Origin: Gammaproteobacteria bacterium
Lineage (GTDB): Bacteria; Pseudomonadota; Gammaproteobacteria; JABDBA01
Assembly: GCA_013288885.1 (NCBI GenBank)
Contig: JABDBA010000002.1
Location: 147,315-211,314, forward strand
DNA: 64,000 nucleotides
Reading direction: 5' to 3'
A program made the translations under genes and the position numbers. Shown piece by piece: positions 45,381-55,262 of this stretch (position 1 is the stretch's first letter; the number at the start of each line of letters is the position of its first letter). The notes beneath the pieces were generated by a model. The model was not told the DNA's origin. It did not search any database and saw only the letters and a list, made by a program, of their open reading frames with translations.

Positions 45381-45965
45381 ATGTTACAACAAATCAATCT
45401 TGTTAAAGCATTACCACAAGCAACAAAATCTTTATTATCGCCAGTGTTAATGATACAGATTTGCATGATCTTTACAGTGTTATTTTTGTTGCTGAGTGTT
45501 TATCAATACATTCGCAATAGTGCAGAGACCAGTGAATTAGCAAAATTACAAGTGCTTCAGACAGCAGCGCAAGATCAACTGACTCAGGCGAAAGCGAATG
45601 CCGCTAAATTAGTGAGTGAGCGTCAACTCATGCAACAATGGTTGGCTAGCAATAGTCAATTGCTACAACGATCGAACGAGGCCAAAGAAGGCAAAAAGCA
45701 AGGTGTTTATTTGCGCGTTTTTACACAACTGAGCAAAGACATTGTGCCGGGTGTTTGGTTAAAAAATATCCGCATTAGTCAAGTGGATAAAGTAACCAGT
45801 TTAACCGGCAGTGCACTGAATGCGGTTGCTCTAGTACAATTCACGCGGAATTTAAATCAAGATCCGGAGTTACAAGGAATGAAGTTTGAAATTTTTAACC
45901 TTAATTATCCCGCTGCCAATGTGCAGTCCATTAGTTTTCTTTTGACGGCGAATAGCAACGGTTGA
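45381..45965 (+). CDS. PilN-like pilus alignment protein (MshI2)
   Basis: 194 residues: a short cytoplasmic start QQINLVKALPQ (the PilN motif NL), one membrane helix near 26-44, a coiled-coil stretch and a periplasmic ferredoxin-like part (VWLKNIRISQVDKVTSLTGSALN). This fits PilN, called MshI2 in Shewanella-type clusters. It lies between MshI and the PilO-like MshJ. Confidence 0.8.
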   Translation: MLQQINLVKALPQATKSLLSPVLMIQICMIFTVLFLLLSVYQYIRNSAETSELAKLQVLQTAAQDQLTQAKANAAKLVSERQLMQQWLASNSQLLQRSNEAKEGKKQGVYLRVFTQLSKDIVPGVWLKNIRISQVDKVTSLTGSALNAVALVQFTRNLNQDPELQGMKFEIFNLNYPAANVQSISFLLTANSNG

Positions 45966-45968
45966 ACC

Positions 45969-46595
45969 ATGCAAGAACAACTCGCAAAATTCATGCAGTG
46001 GTTAGAAGACGCTTCCGAACGGGAACGCCAATATTTTTTAATCGGAGCGCTGTTTGTTCTTTTTCTGTTATGGTACGGAGCATTGGGTTCTTTTTTGGCC
46101 AGCAGCCATAAAACTTTACTCGACAATCTGCAAACCACCACGCAACAGATATCCGATGCGCAACAGCAGGTTGATGCGTTAGTAAAAGCGAATGCCATTG
46201 GTTCCAACGCTACTTTGCAACAACAACTCGACCAACAAAACGCACAATTGAATGTTTATTTTAAGGAGCTAGCTAACTCGCAAGCGGCGATGATAGCCAC
46301 TAAGACATTGCTGACACCGGGTAATGGCATCGTGTTGGCGCATGTCACCAATTCTCTGCCTACGGTGGTGCAAGCCTCTGGCCAAAATAATAGCCAAAAG
46401 TTATTCGAACATGCTATTGTGCTTGAATTCCGTGGCAATTATGCGGCCACTTTAGAGTACCTACAGCTTTTGGAAACGTTGCCTTGGTATTTTTTTTATG
46501 ATGAGCTGGATTATCAAGTAGTCAAATACCCGCAAGCAAAAATTACTCTAAAGTTACATGTTTTGAGCTTTCAAGAGAACTTACTGGATGTTTAA
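45969..46595 (+). CDS. mshJ: MshJ, PilO-like pilus assembly protein
   Basis: 208 residues: short cytoplasmic start, a membrane helix near 19-38, a Gln-rich coiled coil (TTQQISDAQQQVDAL) and a C-terminal periplasmic domain with LEFRGNYAATLEYLQLLETLPWYFFYDELDY, a MshJ/PilO pattern (split over residues 156-186). It overlaps mshK by eight bases. It pairs with the PilN-like protein in the inner membrane. Confidence 0.82.
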   Translation: MQEQLAKFMQWLEDASERERQYFLIGALFVLFLLWYGALGSFLASSHKTLLDNLQTTTQQISDAQQQVDALVKANAIGSNATLQQQLDQQNAQLNVYFKELANSQAAMIATKTLLTPGNGIVLAHVTNSLPTVVQASGQNNSQKLFEHAIVLEFRGNYAATLEYLQLLETLPWYFFYDELDYQVVKYPQAKITLKLHVLSFQENLLDV

Positions 46596-46935
46596 AAAAG
46601 GAATATTTTGGCTGTTGGGTGGTCTATTATTTTTTGCCCAATATTGCTATGCTGACCTAGTCGACCCAACCGCGCCACCAGTGGGGTATAATGCTGTCAA
46701 TGCACAAACATTGAACAGCCCCCTGACCTTGATGGCAATCTTTACATCGCACGAGAGAAACATGGCAGTTATCAACGGACAATTTTTAGAGGTGGGTGCG
46801 AGTATTGAGAATTATCAAATCACCCAAATCACCAGTCAAGCCGTCTTTTTGCAAGGCCCAACCGGGGCTATTAGCTTGCCTTTGGTTGATAGGAGCGTAA
46901 AAACTCCTGTGACGAATAAGGGGGGCGCGCAATGA
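46588..46935 (+). CDS. mshK: MshK, PilP-like protein
   Basis: 115 residues with a cleavable signal peptide (GIFWLLGGLLFFAQYCYA) and a small beta domain: LVDPTAPPVGYN, then LTLMAIFTSHERNMAVINGQ and FLEVGASIENYQI, the PilP/MshK pattern that links the inner complex to the secretin. It overlaps mshJ and mshL at its ends. Confidence 0.82.
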   Translation: MFKKGIFWLLGGLLFFAQYCYADLVDPTAPPVGYNAVNAQTLNSPLTLMAIFTSHERNMAVINGQFLEVGASIENYQITQITSQAVFLQGPTGAISLPLVDRSVKTPVTNKGGAQ

Positions 46936-48632
46936 AACGTTTTCTTGGCTATTTATTGGTGGTAAATTTATTGGGATTTTTAATTGCTGGTTGTGTGACG
47001 CCAGGCAAATATAATACCGCCCTTGACGATATTCATGCTGATTTACAATCCAGTGAAATTCAAGATCAAAAAGTAGCCATGCGTTCAATGCCTAGAGCGC
47101 AACCGCCCTCGGCAGTCAGCGATGCTTTAATGCCTACGATGGGTCTCAATCTGCCTGCGAATACTGCAGCAAACACGGTAGAACCACGTTTTAATGTTTC
47201 GGTAAAAGACGCACCCGCGCGCACTTTTTTTATGGGCTTAGTGCAAGGGACACCGTATAACATGATCGTAAGCCCCGATGTCAAAGGTACGATTACTTTA
47301 GATTTAAAAAATGTCACGGTGGCAGAAGCGATGGAAGCTGCACGCGATATGTATGGTTATGAATATCAACGTACACAATATGGTTTTGAAGTGTTACCGC
47401 TGGCATTGCAAACTCAGATATTCCACGTCAATTATTTAGATGTAAAACGTGTTGGACAATCGCAAACCCAATTGGTATCTACTGATCTCACGACGGTGGG
47501 CACGACTACCTCGGGTAGCTCAAGTAGTGGTACTACACCTGCGCCGTCGAATAACCCTGGCACGACAGGTGGCTCTGGAGTGAGTGGCTCAGGCAGCCAG
47601 GTCAATACCACATCACAAATGGATTTTTGGAAAGATTTACAAGCGACTTTAATCACTCTGATTGGTGACAAAGATGGTCGTAGTGTTGTTATCAATCCCG
47701 ATGCAGGAATTGTAGTAGTACATGCTTACCCGGTCGAATTGCGTGAAGTAGGCCATTATCTGAATAATATTCAAAATAGTATGCAGCGGCAGGTAATCTT
47801 AGAAGCAAAAATTTTAGAAGTGCAATTAAGTAATTCTTATAAGGCCGGCATCAATTGGCAAGCTATTGGTTTGGTGCAGGTGGGTAATACTGCAGAGGTG
47901 ATGCCCGGTGGTGCATTTAGCGGTATGCTCAATTTGACGTTTGGTGGGGGCAATTTTCAACAAATGATTAATCTGCTGGCTAATCAAGGCGACGTGCAGG
48001 TATTGTCAAGCCCGCGCGTAGATACCATTAATAATCAAAAAGCGGTGATCAAAGTCGGGCAAGACAATTTCTTTGTGACCAGTGTTACGTCGAATGTAAC
48101 TCCCAGTTCATCGTCAGCGACTACTTCTTCTAGTGTCGGGTTAACGCCATTTTTTGCCGGCATTACTTTAGATGTAACGCCAGAGATCAGTGACGCCGGT
48201 AATATTATTTTACATATTCATCCCTCAGTGAGCACGGTCACGCAACAGAACCAAACGATCGATTTAGGCACGCAAGGCAATATTACATTACCATTGGCTG
48301 AGAGCACGATTCGTGAATCCGATAGTATCGTGCGGGCGCAAAACGGCCAGATAGTGGTTATTGGTGGTTTGATGCAGAACGCGACGCAAGAACAATTAGC
48401 AGAAACGCCTGGCATCAGTCGCGTTCCTTATGTCGGCACTTTATTCCGCAATACCAACCAACTTTCTAATCGCAGCGAGTTAGTCATTCTGTTGCGGGCG
48501 TCAGTGGTTGATTGCGATACGTATACAAATGATATTAAAGCGACCAATGCGCGTTACCAAAATCTTGATCGCGGCTTTCATGTGGGTGCATACCCTGAAA
48601 CATTTGGCACTATGGCTGAAACAGGCCATTAA
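46932..48632 (+). CDS. mshL: MshL, pilus secretin
   Basis: 566 residues. The N-terminus is a lipoprotein signal with lipobox LIAGC near residue 21. A secretin N-domain (VKDAPARTFFMGL...MEAARDMYGYEYQ) is followed by a Ser/Thr/Gly linker (about 195-232) and the C-terminal secretin barrel (VQVLSSPRVDTINNQKAVIKVG; IVVIGGLMQN; SRVPYVGTLF). It forms the outer-membrane channel of the pilus. It overlaps mshK in ATGA. Confidence 0.93.
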   Translation: MKRFLGYLLVVNLLGFLIAGCVTPGKYNTALDDIHADLQSSEIQDQKVAMRSMPRAQPPSAVSDALMPTMGLNLPANTAANTVEPRFNVSVKDAPARTFFMGLVQGTPYNMIVSPDVKGTITLDLKNVTVAEAMEAARDMYGYEYQRTQYGFEVLPLALQTQIFHVNYLDVKRVGQSQTQLVSTDLTTVGTTTSGSSSSGTTPAPSNNPGTTGGSGVSGSGSQVNTTSQMDFWKDLQATLITLIGDKDGRSVVINPDAGIVVVHAYPVELREVGHYLNNIQNSMQRQVILEAKILEVQLSNSYKAGINWQAIGLVQVGNTAEVMPGGAFSGMLNLTFGGGNFQQMINLLANQGDVQVLSSPRVDTINNQKAVIKVGQDNFFVTSVTSNVTPSSSSATTSSSVGLTPFFAGITLDVTPEISDAGNIILHIHPSVSTVTQQNQTIDLGTQGNITLPLAESTIRESDSIVRAQNGQIVVIGGLMQNATQEQLAETPGISRVPYVGTLFRNTNQLSNRSELVILLRASVVDCDTYTNDIKATNARYQNLDRGFHVGAYPETFGTMAETGH

Positions 48633-48653
48633 CTTTTAAGTCGATAATATATT

Positions 48654-49562
48654 ATGTACTTAGAACATTTTAATCTTAAAGAAATGCCATTTGCGTTAAC
48701 CGCGAATACAGAATTTTTTTGCCGTTTGCCTGGCCATCAATCGGCATTGAATGTGGTGTTGGTGAGCTTGCGCAATGGTGAGGGTTTTATCAAAGTGGTG
48801 GGTGAAGTCGGCACAGGCAAAACATTATTGTGTCGTTTGTTGCTAGAGCGCTTAGGCGATGATTTTATCACGGCTTATGTTCCTAACCCAGATCTTAATC
48901 CAGCTGGCTTGCGTGTGGCTTTGGCGCAAGAGTTGGGTTTAGCCGCTCCTTATCCGCGATCACAGCATGCTTTGTTAGAATTGATTACCAATAAATTGAT
49001 CGAAGTACATGCAACAGGTAAGCGTGTGGTGTTGTTAATGGACGAAGCGCAAGCGATGACCACCGAAAGTTTAGAAGCACTGCGTTTATTAACCAATTTG
49101 GAAACCAACACCTTTAAATTATTGCAAGTGGTGTTGTTTGGTCAGCCCGAATTAGATGTGCGTCTGAACCAAGCTAATTTGCGTCAATTAAAACAACGTA
49201 TTACTTTTTCGCATTATTTGAACCCGCTTAATCGCACTGAACTAGAAGATTATTTATGCCATCGTTTGGCAAAAGCGGGGCACACCTTAGGGCCTCTATT
49301 CACCCGCAAGGCAGCTGATTTGTTATATCGTAAAACTAAAGGTATACCACGTTTAATTAATATACTTTGTCATAAAGCCATGATGATAGCGTACGGTCGT
49401 GGTGAAACCAGAGTAGAACATAAAGCTGTTAATATGGCGGTACGTGATACGGAATCAGTGGCTGCGCCATTCTATCAATTGCTGAAACTGGCGATAGTGA
49501 TCCCTGCGGTGTTGGTTGTGAGTATAATAATATTAATTATCAAATATCATCATTTGCTGTAA
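48654..49562 (+). CDS. mshM: MshM, ExeA-type ATPase
   Basis: 302 residues. It opens YLEHFNLKEMPFALTANTEFF, the ExeA/MshM signature. Walker A GEVGTGKT is near residue 46 and Walker B VVLLMDEAQ near 125, with a sensor VLFGQPEL. A C-terminal membrane helix (IPAVLVVSIIILII) anchors it. Such ATPases help place the secretin. It lies between mshL and mshN. Confidence 0.9.
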   Translation: MYLEHFNLKEMPFALTANTEFFCRLPGHQSALNVVLVSLRNGEGFIKVVGEVGTGKTLLCRLLLERLGDDFITAYVPNPDLNPAGLRVALAQELGLAAPYPRSQHALLELITNKLIEVHATGKRVVLLMDEAQAMTTESLEALRLLTNLETNTFKLLQVVLFGQPELDVRLNQANLRQLKQRITFSHYLNPLNRTELEDYLCHRLAKAGHTLGPLFTRKAADLLYRKTKGIPRLINILCHKAMMIAYGRGETRVEHKAVNMAVRDTESVAAPFYQLLKLAIVIPAVLVVSIIILIIKYHHLL

Positions 49563-49581
49563 TACCTGGGATGGTTGGTCT

Positions 49582-50925
49582 ATGAGCCTGATTAATCAAA
49601 TGCTTAAAGATTTGGAGCAACGCCGTAGCGGCCGCCCCGTTTCTGAAAGTAACTTATTAAAAGGTTTATATAGCCACGCTCAGCTTGATAACAATTCTTT
49701 AGCAAAAATTATTCTTTGGGGTGTCACTGTAGGCTTAGCTATCGTTATATTGATTTTTATTATTTGGCGTGTGATATCTGCTCCCAGTCATTTACCATCA
49801 CCTCCTAAGGTTACGCCGAAGATTATTACAGTAGCTCCCGCACCCGTTATTGCTGCTCTGCCAATCGTACAACAAAAATCACAGTTATCTGTTTTAGCGC
49901 GCGCTATTGGCGTGACCGGTGATGCAGCTAATACCCAACTGACGGTCTATTTAAACCGGGGTGTGCATTACAGTGTGACGCGTAATTTTGCCCAAAATAG
50001 TTTGAGTTTAATTTTAGATAATACCCAACTGGCCGAACCTTTGTTGCCACTAACGAATCAACAAACAGCCATCAAAGATTTACAAGCAGTGAATGTGGGC
50101 GATGCTTTACAGATTACACTGGCGCTTATGCCCGACATCGATATTCAGAGTGTGCAGTTGGATCAAAGCGCTTCACCCAAATTGATTTTGAATTTAGCAA
50201 ATAAAAACCAATTGAATTTTACTACCACTCCGGCATCCCCCGATGCGATGGTGATTAATGACAGCACGCTTGATAAATTAAAGCAAGCCGAAAACAGCAC
50301 CTTGACCACTGACCAAAGTTCAAATTCAGTAAAAAAGATTTTACAACCGCTATCATCGCAACAATTTGCTGATGCGACCTGGCAACATGCGGTGGATTTA
50401 ATACAGCAAAATCAAGTGCCAGAAGCTATCAGTACTTTACGCGATCTAATACAACAAGCACCTAATTATCTTGTTGCACGCACAACGTTGATTACGCTAT
50501 TAGTACAACAACATCAGGTCGACGAAGCAGAACAAGTGGCCAGTGATGGTTTGCAGTTGCAACCACAATCTGCCACCTTAGCAAAACTGGCAGCACAAGT
50601 TTTGATGTTACAAAGCAAACCGATACAAGCATTAGCTGTATTACAAGCAGCCAGACCACCCTTAGCGATGGATCCGGATTACTACGCGTTAATGGCTGCT
50701 ATCTATCAGCGCGTTGGGCGCCCTCTACAAGCTGCAAAACTCTATGATCAACTGGTGCAGCAATATCCCAACAATGGTATTTTATGGGTAGGGTTTGCTA
50801 CTTCATTAGAGTCACTTGGTAAAGCGAAAGCGGCGCGAGAAGCTTATCAAAATGCGGATGTCAGCGGCGGTTTGAGCCCGCAATTACAAGCATATGTTGA
50901 GAGTAGGATTCAAGTGTTAAATTAA
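49582..50925 (+). CDS. mshN: MshN, TPR membrane protein
   Basis: 447 residues. The start SLINQMLKDLEQRRSG is the family mark, followed by a membrane helix near 50-67, a beta-rich AMIN-like periplasmic domain and C-terminal TPR units from about 265 (ATWQHAVDLIQQNQVPEAI and onward). MshN is needed for MSHA assembly. It is followed by mshE after 21 bases. Confidence 0.88.
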   Translation: MSLINQMLKDLEQRRSGRPVSESNLLKGLYSHAQLDNNSLAKIILWGVTVGLAIVILIFIIWRVISAPSHLPSPPKVTPKIITVAPAPVIAALPIVQQKSQLSVLARAIGVTGDAANTQLTVYLNRGVHYSVTRNFAQNSLSLILDNTQLAEPLLPLTNQQTAIKDLQAVNVGDALQITLALMPDIDIQSVQLDQSASPKLILNLANKNQLNFTTTPASPDAMVINDSTLDKLKQAENSTLTTDQSSNSVKKILQPLSSQQFADATWQHAVDLIQQNQVPEAISTLRDLIQQAPNYLVARTTLITLLVQQHQVDEAEQVASDGLQLQPQSATLAKLAAQVLMLQSKPIQALAVLQAARPPLAMDPDYYALMAAIYQRVGRPLQAAKLYDQLVQQYPNNGILWVGFATSLESLGKAKAAREAYQNADVSGGLSPQLQAYVESRIQVLN

Positions 50926-50946
50926 AATTTTGGAGATCATTTTTTT

Positions 50947-52647
50947 ATGGAACGTAAAAGATTCCCGTTGGGTGAACGCCTTATCAGTAATAATTTAATC
51001 ACTGCCGAGCAGTTAACTACTGCGTTGGCCGAACAACAATTAAAGGGTGGTAAACTCGGTGAAATATTAATTAAATTGGGTTATATCGATGAAAAAGGAT
51101 TTTTAAATTTTTTAGCAGATCAGTTGAAAATTCCTTTTATCGATTTAAAACATTATAACGTTAACCCTACTTTAGTGCAGCAATTGGGCGAAATTCATGG
51201 GCGGCGTTTTCGCGCAATTTTATTGAGTGATACGCCCGAAGGTTTTTTAGTGGGAATGGTAGATCCGCAAGATATTAATGCGGTCGATGGTTTGTCTGCA
51301 TTGCTCAAACGTCCGTTACAATTTGCTTTAGTGGCTGAAGATGATTTGCTGAAAATTTTTAATATGGTTTATCGACACACCGAACAAATTGTCGGTTTTG
51401 CGGAAGAGCTTTCGGCAGAGTTGCACAAAACCGATTTTGACGTGAAGCAATTAGGCGTAGGGTTAGGGGCGAGTGATGCTCCGGTGGTTAAATTTTTACA
51501 ATCGTTATTTGAAGATGCGGTGCAAGTCGGCGCTTCTGATATTCATATTGAACCGGAAGAAAATATAGTGCGCATACGACAACGTATCGATGGTGTGTTG
51601 TATGAGCAAGTGATCAAAGAAGAACGCATCGCGGCGGCGTTATGTCAGCGCCTTAAATTGATGGCGCGACTCAATATTGCGGAACACCGTATGCCGCAAG
51701 ATGGGCGCTTTAGCATTAAAGTAAAAAATCATAATATCGATGTGCGTTTATCGGTTTTACCTGTGCAGAGCGGCGAAACTATCGTTATGCGTTTGTTAGA
51801 TAATTCCGCATCCTTGTTGCAACTGAGTCAACTCGGTTTGACCGACGCCGAACTAATAGTATTGCGTAAATATATTCATTTACCCTATGGCATGGTTTTG
51901 CTGACAGGCCCCACCGGGAGTGGTAAAACCACTACTCTGTATAGCATTCTTAACGAACTCAATAGTAGCGAGAAAAAAATTATTACGGTAGAAGATCCTA
52001 TCGAATATCGATTACCGCGCATTAATCAAATACAAGTGAATCCAGCTATTGATCTTGATTTTGCACGGGTGCTACGCACTTCATTGCGCCATGATCCAGA
52101 CATTATAATGGTGGGTGAAATCCGCGATCAAGAAACTGGCAATATCGCGTTAAGAGCAGCTATTACCGGGCATTTAGTTTTGGCAACATTACATACCAAC
52201 GATGCGGTGAGCAGTGCGATGCGTTTGCTCGATTTAGATAATGAAGGTTATTTGATTGCTGCTGCGGTGCGTCTGATCATTGCCCAACGCTTGGTGCGGC
52301 GTATTTGCGACAATTGCATAGAACCCTATAAACCTAATGAAACAGAGATCTTTTGGCTAAACGAAGTTCTACATCAAAAATTACCGGATCCATTATCGCT
52401 AAAACATGGCAAGGGCTGCTCGCGTTGCAACAATTCAGGATTTAAAGGCCGCATTGGTGTGTATGAGTTTTTGGAATTTAATTCTGAGATGGAAGATGCG
52501 CTGCGCCATAATGATACATCTGCATTTGCTAAGGCAGCGAAGCAAACGGGATACAAAACTTTAACTGAAACAGGGTTAGATCTAGCTTTAAGAGGAATTA
52601 CGACATTGCAAGAAATATGGCGTATTTCGGCGCAGTTTACTGTTTGA
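50947..52647 (+). CDS. mshE: MshE, pilus extension ATPase
   Basis: 566 residues. The N-terminal MshEN domain shows the two matching half-motifs (LGERLISNNLITAEQL and LGEILIKLGYIDEKGF), which in Vibrio MshE bind c-di-GMP. The ATPase core has Walker A GPTGSGKTTTLYS near residue 322, the Asp box ITVEDPIEY, Walker B and the zinc C-x2-C pairs (CDNC, CSRC). It powers pilus extension. Cyclic di-GMP control is a prediction from family knowledge. Confidence 0.94.
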   Translation: MERKRFPLGERLISNNLITAEQLTTALAEQQLKGGKLGEILIKLGYIDEKGFLNFLADQLKIPFIDLKHYNVNPTLVQQLGEIHGRRFRAILLSDTPEGFLVGMVDPQDINAVDGLSALLKRPLQFALVAEDDLLKIFNMVYRHTEQIVGFAEELSAELHKTDFDVKQLGVGLGASDAPVVKFLQSLFEDAVQVGASDIHIEPEENIVRIRQRIDGVLYEQVIKEERIAAALCQRLKLMARLNIAEHRMPQDGRFSIKVKNHNIDVRLSVLPVQSGETIVMRLLDNSASLLQLSQLGLTDAELIVLRKYIHLPYGMVLLTGPTGSGKTTTLYSILNELNSSEKKIITVEDPIEYRLPRINQIQVNPAIDLDFARVLRTSLRHDPDIIMVGEIRDQETGNIALRAAITGHLVLATLHTNDAVSSAMRLLDLDNEGYLIAAAVRLIIAQRLVRRICDNCIEPYKPNETEIFWLNEVLHQKLPDPLSLKHGKGCSRCNNSGFKGRIGVYEFLEFNSEMEDALRHNDTSAFAKAAKQTGYKTLTETGLDLALRGITTLQEIWRISAQFTV

Positions 52648-52668
52648 CAAGTTTAAATCGAGCAAACT

Positions 52669-53895
52669 ATGGCAGAATTCAACTATCGTGGGCGTAATAA
52701 CTTGGGTGTGTTGAGTCAAGGTAAACTCGATGCCGATACCCTCGATCAAGCTGCCGATCTATTGCTTAAGCGCGGCATTGTTCCTATTTCAATTAAACCT
52801 ATAAAGCCTGCTGTTTCCTTCATGAAGTATCTAAATGAACATTTGTTATATAAAAAAGTTTCTACCGATGAGATGACGATGTTTGCTCGGCAGATGCATG
52901 GTTTGACTAAGGCCGCCATTCCTATTTCCAGCGCCATATTACGACTGGCCGAGACCGTGCGTAACCCTATTTTTGCTGAGGCATTGCAGGGTGTTTCCAG
53001 GCATCTCGCTGGTGGCCAAAGTTTAGCAAATTCTATGATGCAATATCCCAGGGTATTTTCTAGTTTTATGATAAAGCTCGTGCAAGTGGGTGAAGAAACC
53101 GGGCATCTTGATCAAATGTTTTTAGAAATTGTTACCTTTCTTGAGTTAGAGAGTAGCGCCAGAAAACAAACCAAAGCCGCTTTTCATTATCCGGCATTTG
53201 TATTAATTGCGGCTGTAGCGGGAATGTTGATTATCAGTTTTTTTGTTATCCCAGCGTTTTCAAAATTATACTCTGGTTTTCATCATGCATTACCGTTGCC
53301 TACTCGCATTATATTTGGATTTTCACAATTTCTGGTTGGTCATATCGTTATTATCTTAATAGTTGTTATCGGTGCTGCTATATTGGGAGTGCATTATTTT
53401 AAGCAGCCAGCGGTGCAATTGTGGTGGGGTAAATATCAATTAAAATTGCCGATCATTGGGCATTTAATTAATAAAATAATTTTAGCACGCTTCACGCGCA
53501 TCTATGCCATCATTCTGCGTACCGATATACCCGTGGCCGAGGGCATTGAACTAGCTGCTAATGTTGGTGATAATAAATATGCGCGTCAATGCATCTTGCT
53601 GATGAAGGATGCTATTGAACACGGCGCAAACCTTACCGCAGCAGCGGCAAGCACTACACTTTTTACGCCACTGGTTTTGCAAATGTTATCAGTCGGTGAA
53701 GAAACCGGTCGCCCCGATGATATGTTGGTGCAGGTCAGCGATTTTTATGAAGAAGAAGTTAAAGCAGCTATTGATCGGCTTTCGGAAGATGTTAACATCT
53801 TGTTATTATTAAGTGTTGCTGGGGTGGTGTTATTACTGGCTTTGGGTGTGTTTCTTCCGATCTGGGATATGGCTGATTTTGCAAAGAGCAATTAG
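52669..53895 (+). CDS. mshG: MshG, pilus inner-membrane platform protein
   Basis: 408 residues of the GspF/PilC family: two cytoplasmic helical bundles ([19 protein letters not shown] near 68; [19 protein letters not shown] near 278), each with VGEETG motifs, and three membrane helices. It is the platform on which MshE acts. It is the last gene of the rightward operon; queA starts nine bases after it. No mshF or mshQ is seen. Confidence 0.92.
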   Translation: MAEFNYRGRNNLGVLSQGKLDADTLDQAADLLLKRGIVPISIKPIKPAVSFMKYLNEHLLYKKVSTDEMTMFARQMHGLTKAAIPISSAILRLAETVRNPIFAEALQGVSRHLAGGQSLANSMMQYPRVFSSFMIKLVQVGEETGHLDQMFLEIVTFLELESSARKQTKAAFHYPAFVLIAAVAGMLIISFFVIPAFSKLYSGFHHALPLPTRIIFGFSQFLVGHIVIILIVVIGAAILGVHYFKQPAVQLWWGKYQLKLPIIGHLINKIILARFTRIYAIILRTDIPVAEGIELAANVGDNKYARQCILLMKDAIEHGANLTAAAASTTLFTPLVLQMLSVGEETGRPDDMLVQVSDFYEEEVKAAIDRLSEDVNILLLLSVAGVVLLLALGVFLPIWDMADFAKSN

Positions 53896-53903
53896 ATATT
53901 TTT

Positions 53904-54968
53904 ATGATACTTTCTGATTTTGATTATAATCTTCCTGATGAGCTAATTGCACGATATCCGAATGTACAACGGAGTGCTAGTCGTTTATTGTGCTTAGACG
54001 GGTCTACTGGTGTGCTTGCGCATCGTCAATTTAACGATATTATCGACCTCATTAATCCCGGTGATTTATTAATTTTAAATAACACCAGAGTAATTCCCGC
54101 ACGTTTGTTTGGCCATAAAGCTTCTGGCGGTAAAGTGGAAATTTTGGTAGAGCGAATTTTAGATCAGCAGCGCGTGTTAGCGCATGTGCGGGCGAGTAAG
54201 GCGTTGAAAAATTTTCCGATTCCCCTCTCCCTTTGGGAGAGGGTGCCGAAGGCGGGTGAGGGTAGGGGCGAGATTTTTGTTAAAGTCCTCTCACGCCAAA
54301 ACGATCTTTATGAGATCGAATTCCCTGCGGATAAAACAGTGTTAGATGTTCTCAATACTTTTGGCCACATGCCATTGCCGCCTTATCTTGACCGCCCAGA
54401 TGAAAACATCGATCAAGAACGCTACCAAACTGTTTATGCAAAACATTTAGGTGCTGTAGCAGCGCCAACCGCTGGTTTGCATTTTGATGAAAATCTGCTG
54501 CAACAATTACGCGACAAAGGTGTTGCAATTGATTTTGTTACTTTGCATGTAGGCGCAGGCACTTTTCAGCCAGTGCGGGTGCAAAATATTGCTGAACATG
54601 TGATGCACGCAGAATATGCCGAAATTTCAGCAGAGGTTTGTGAAAAAGTTCGCAACGCAAAAGCAAATAACAAACGTGTGATTGCCGTGGGTACGACCAG
54701 TGTACGTTGTTTAGAAACAGCTGCACGCAGTGGCAGCATTCAACCTTTTATGGGCGACACAAAAATATTTATATACCCTGGATTTAAGTTTCACTGCGTC
54801 GATGCCATCATCACCAATTTCCATTTACCACAATCTACTTTATTAATGTTGGTGTGCGCATTTGCGGGCTACGAAAACGTGATGCATGCCTACCAAACTG
54901 CCATCGCTGAAAAATATCGGTTTTACAGCTACGGCGATGCGATGTGGTTGAATAATTCCCCCCTTTGA
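53904..54968 (+). CDS. queA: S-adenosylmethionine:tRNA ribosyltransferase-isomerase QueA
   Basis: QueA adds the epoxycyclopentanediol ring of queuosine to tRNA. The 354-residue protein opens [15 protein letters not shown] and carries [28 protein letters not shown] [14 protein letters not shown] near residue 190, THVGAGTF-like [11 protein letters not shown] near 213 and a late [13 protein letters not shown]. Residues about 106-120 are an inserted repeat read in frame; otherwise length is normal. tgt would usually follow, but a 5.8-kb island separates them. Confidence 0.96.
   Translation: MILSDFDYNLPDELIARYPNVQRSASRLLCLDGSTGVLAHRQFNDIIDLINPGDLLILNNTRVIPARLFGHKASGGKVEILVERILDQQRVLAHVRASKALKNFPIPLSLWERVPKAGEGRGEIFVKVLSRQNDLYEIEFPADKTVLDVLNTFGHMPLPPYLDRPDENIDQERYQTVYAKHLGAVAAPTAGLHFDENLLQQLRDKGVAIDFVTLHVGAGTFQPVRVQNIAEHVMHAEYAEISAEVCEKVRNAKANNKRVIAVGTTSVRCLETAARSGSIQPFMGDTKIFIYPGFKFHCVDAIITNFHLPQSTLLMLVCAFAGYENVMHAYQTAIAEKYRFYSYGDAMWLNNSPL
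54221..54262 (+). repeat. CCCTCTCCC hairpin repeat inserted in frame in queA
   Basis: A perfect 9-bp stem CCCTCTCCC (54223-54231) and GGGAGAGGG (54235-54243) with loop TTT, then GGCGGGTGAGGG. It matches the intergenic copy at 35415-35448. It adds about 14 residues ([14 protein letters not shown]) to QueA between blocks that are adjacent in other QueA proteins. Confidence 0.85.
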
Positions 54969-54994
54969 AAAACATGTCGTTACCCATAAATGAG

Positions 54995-55200
54995 GTAAAT
55001 ATCTGCCGGGTATTGCTTGTCTCTCCTGTGCAAGCTTGCTCCTCGTATTCGAGGCGTGCTCACTTGCTCGCTAGACAAACATCCCTGTTTACTAGCGAGC
55101 GGCGTCATCCATGACGCCGCCCTTTCGGGCGAAGGTTGCGCCTGCCTCTCTACTCGGCGCTTGCACAAGTCGAGCCAATCAATACCCGGCAAATATTTAC
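54995..55200. repeat. 206-bp dispersed element, copy 2, opposite orientation
   Basis: Reverse-complement partner of 35622-35828. The ends GTAAATATCTGCCGGGTATT and AATACCCGGCAAATATTTAC are inverted repeats with one mismatch in 20. The match runs outward (TACCCATAAA-type ends, about 54981 to 55216). It occupies most of the 294-bp gap between queA and the 520-residue gene. The rest of the gap shows nothing else. Confidence 0.85.
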
Positions 55201-55262
55201 TGCTCGTTTATGGGTAGAGTTGTTTTGAAAAGGGGGCTATCAATAGGCAACGTTTGGAGCGG

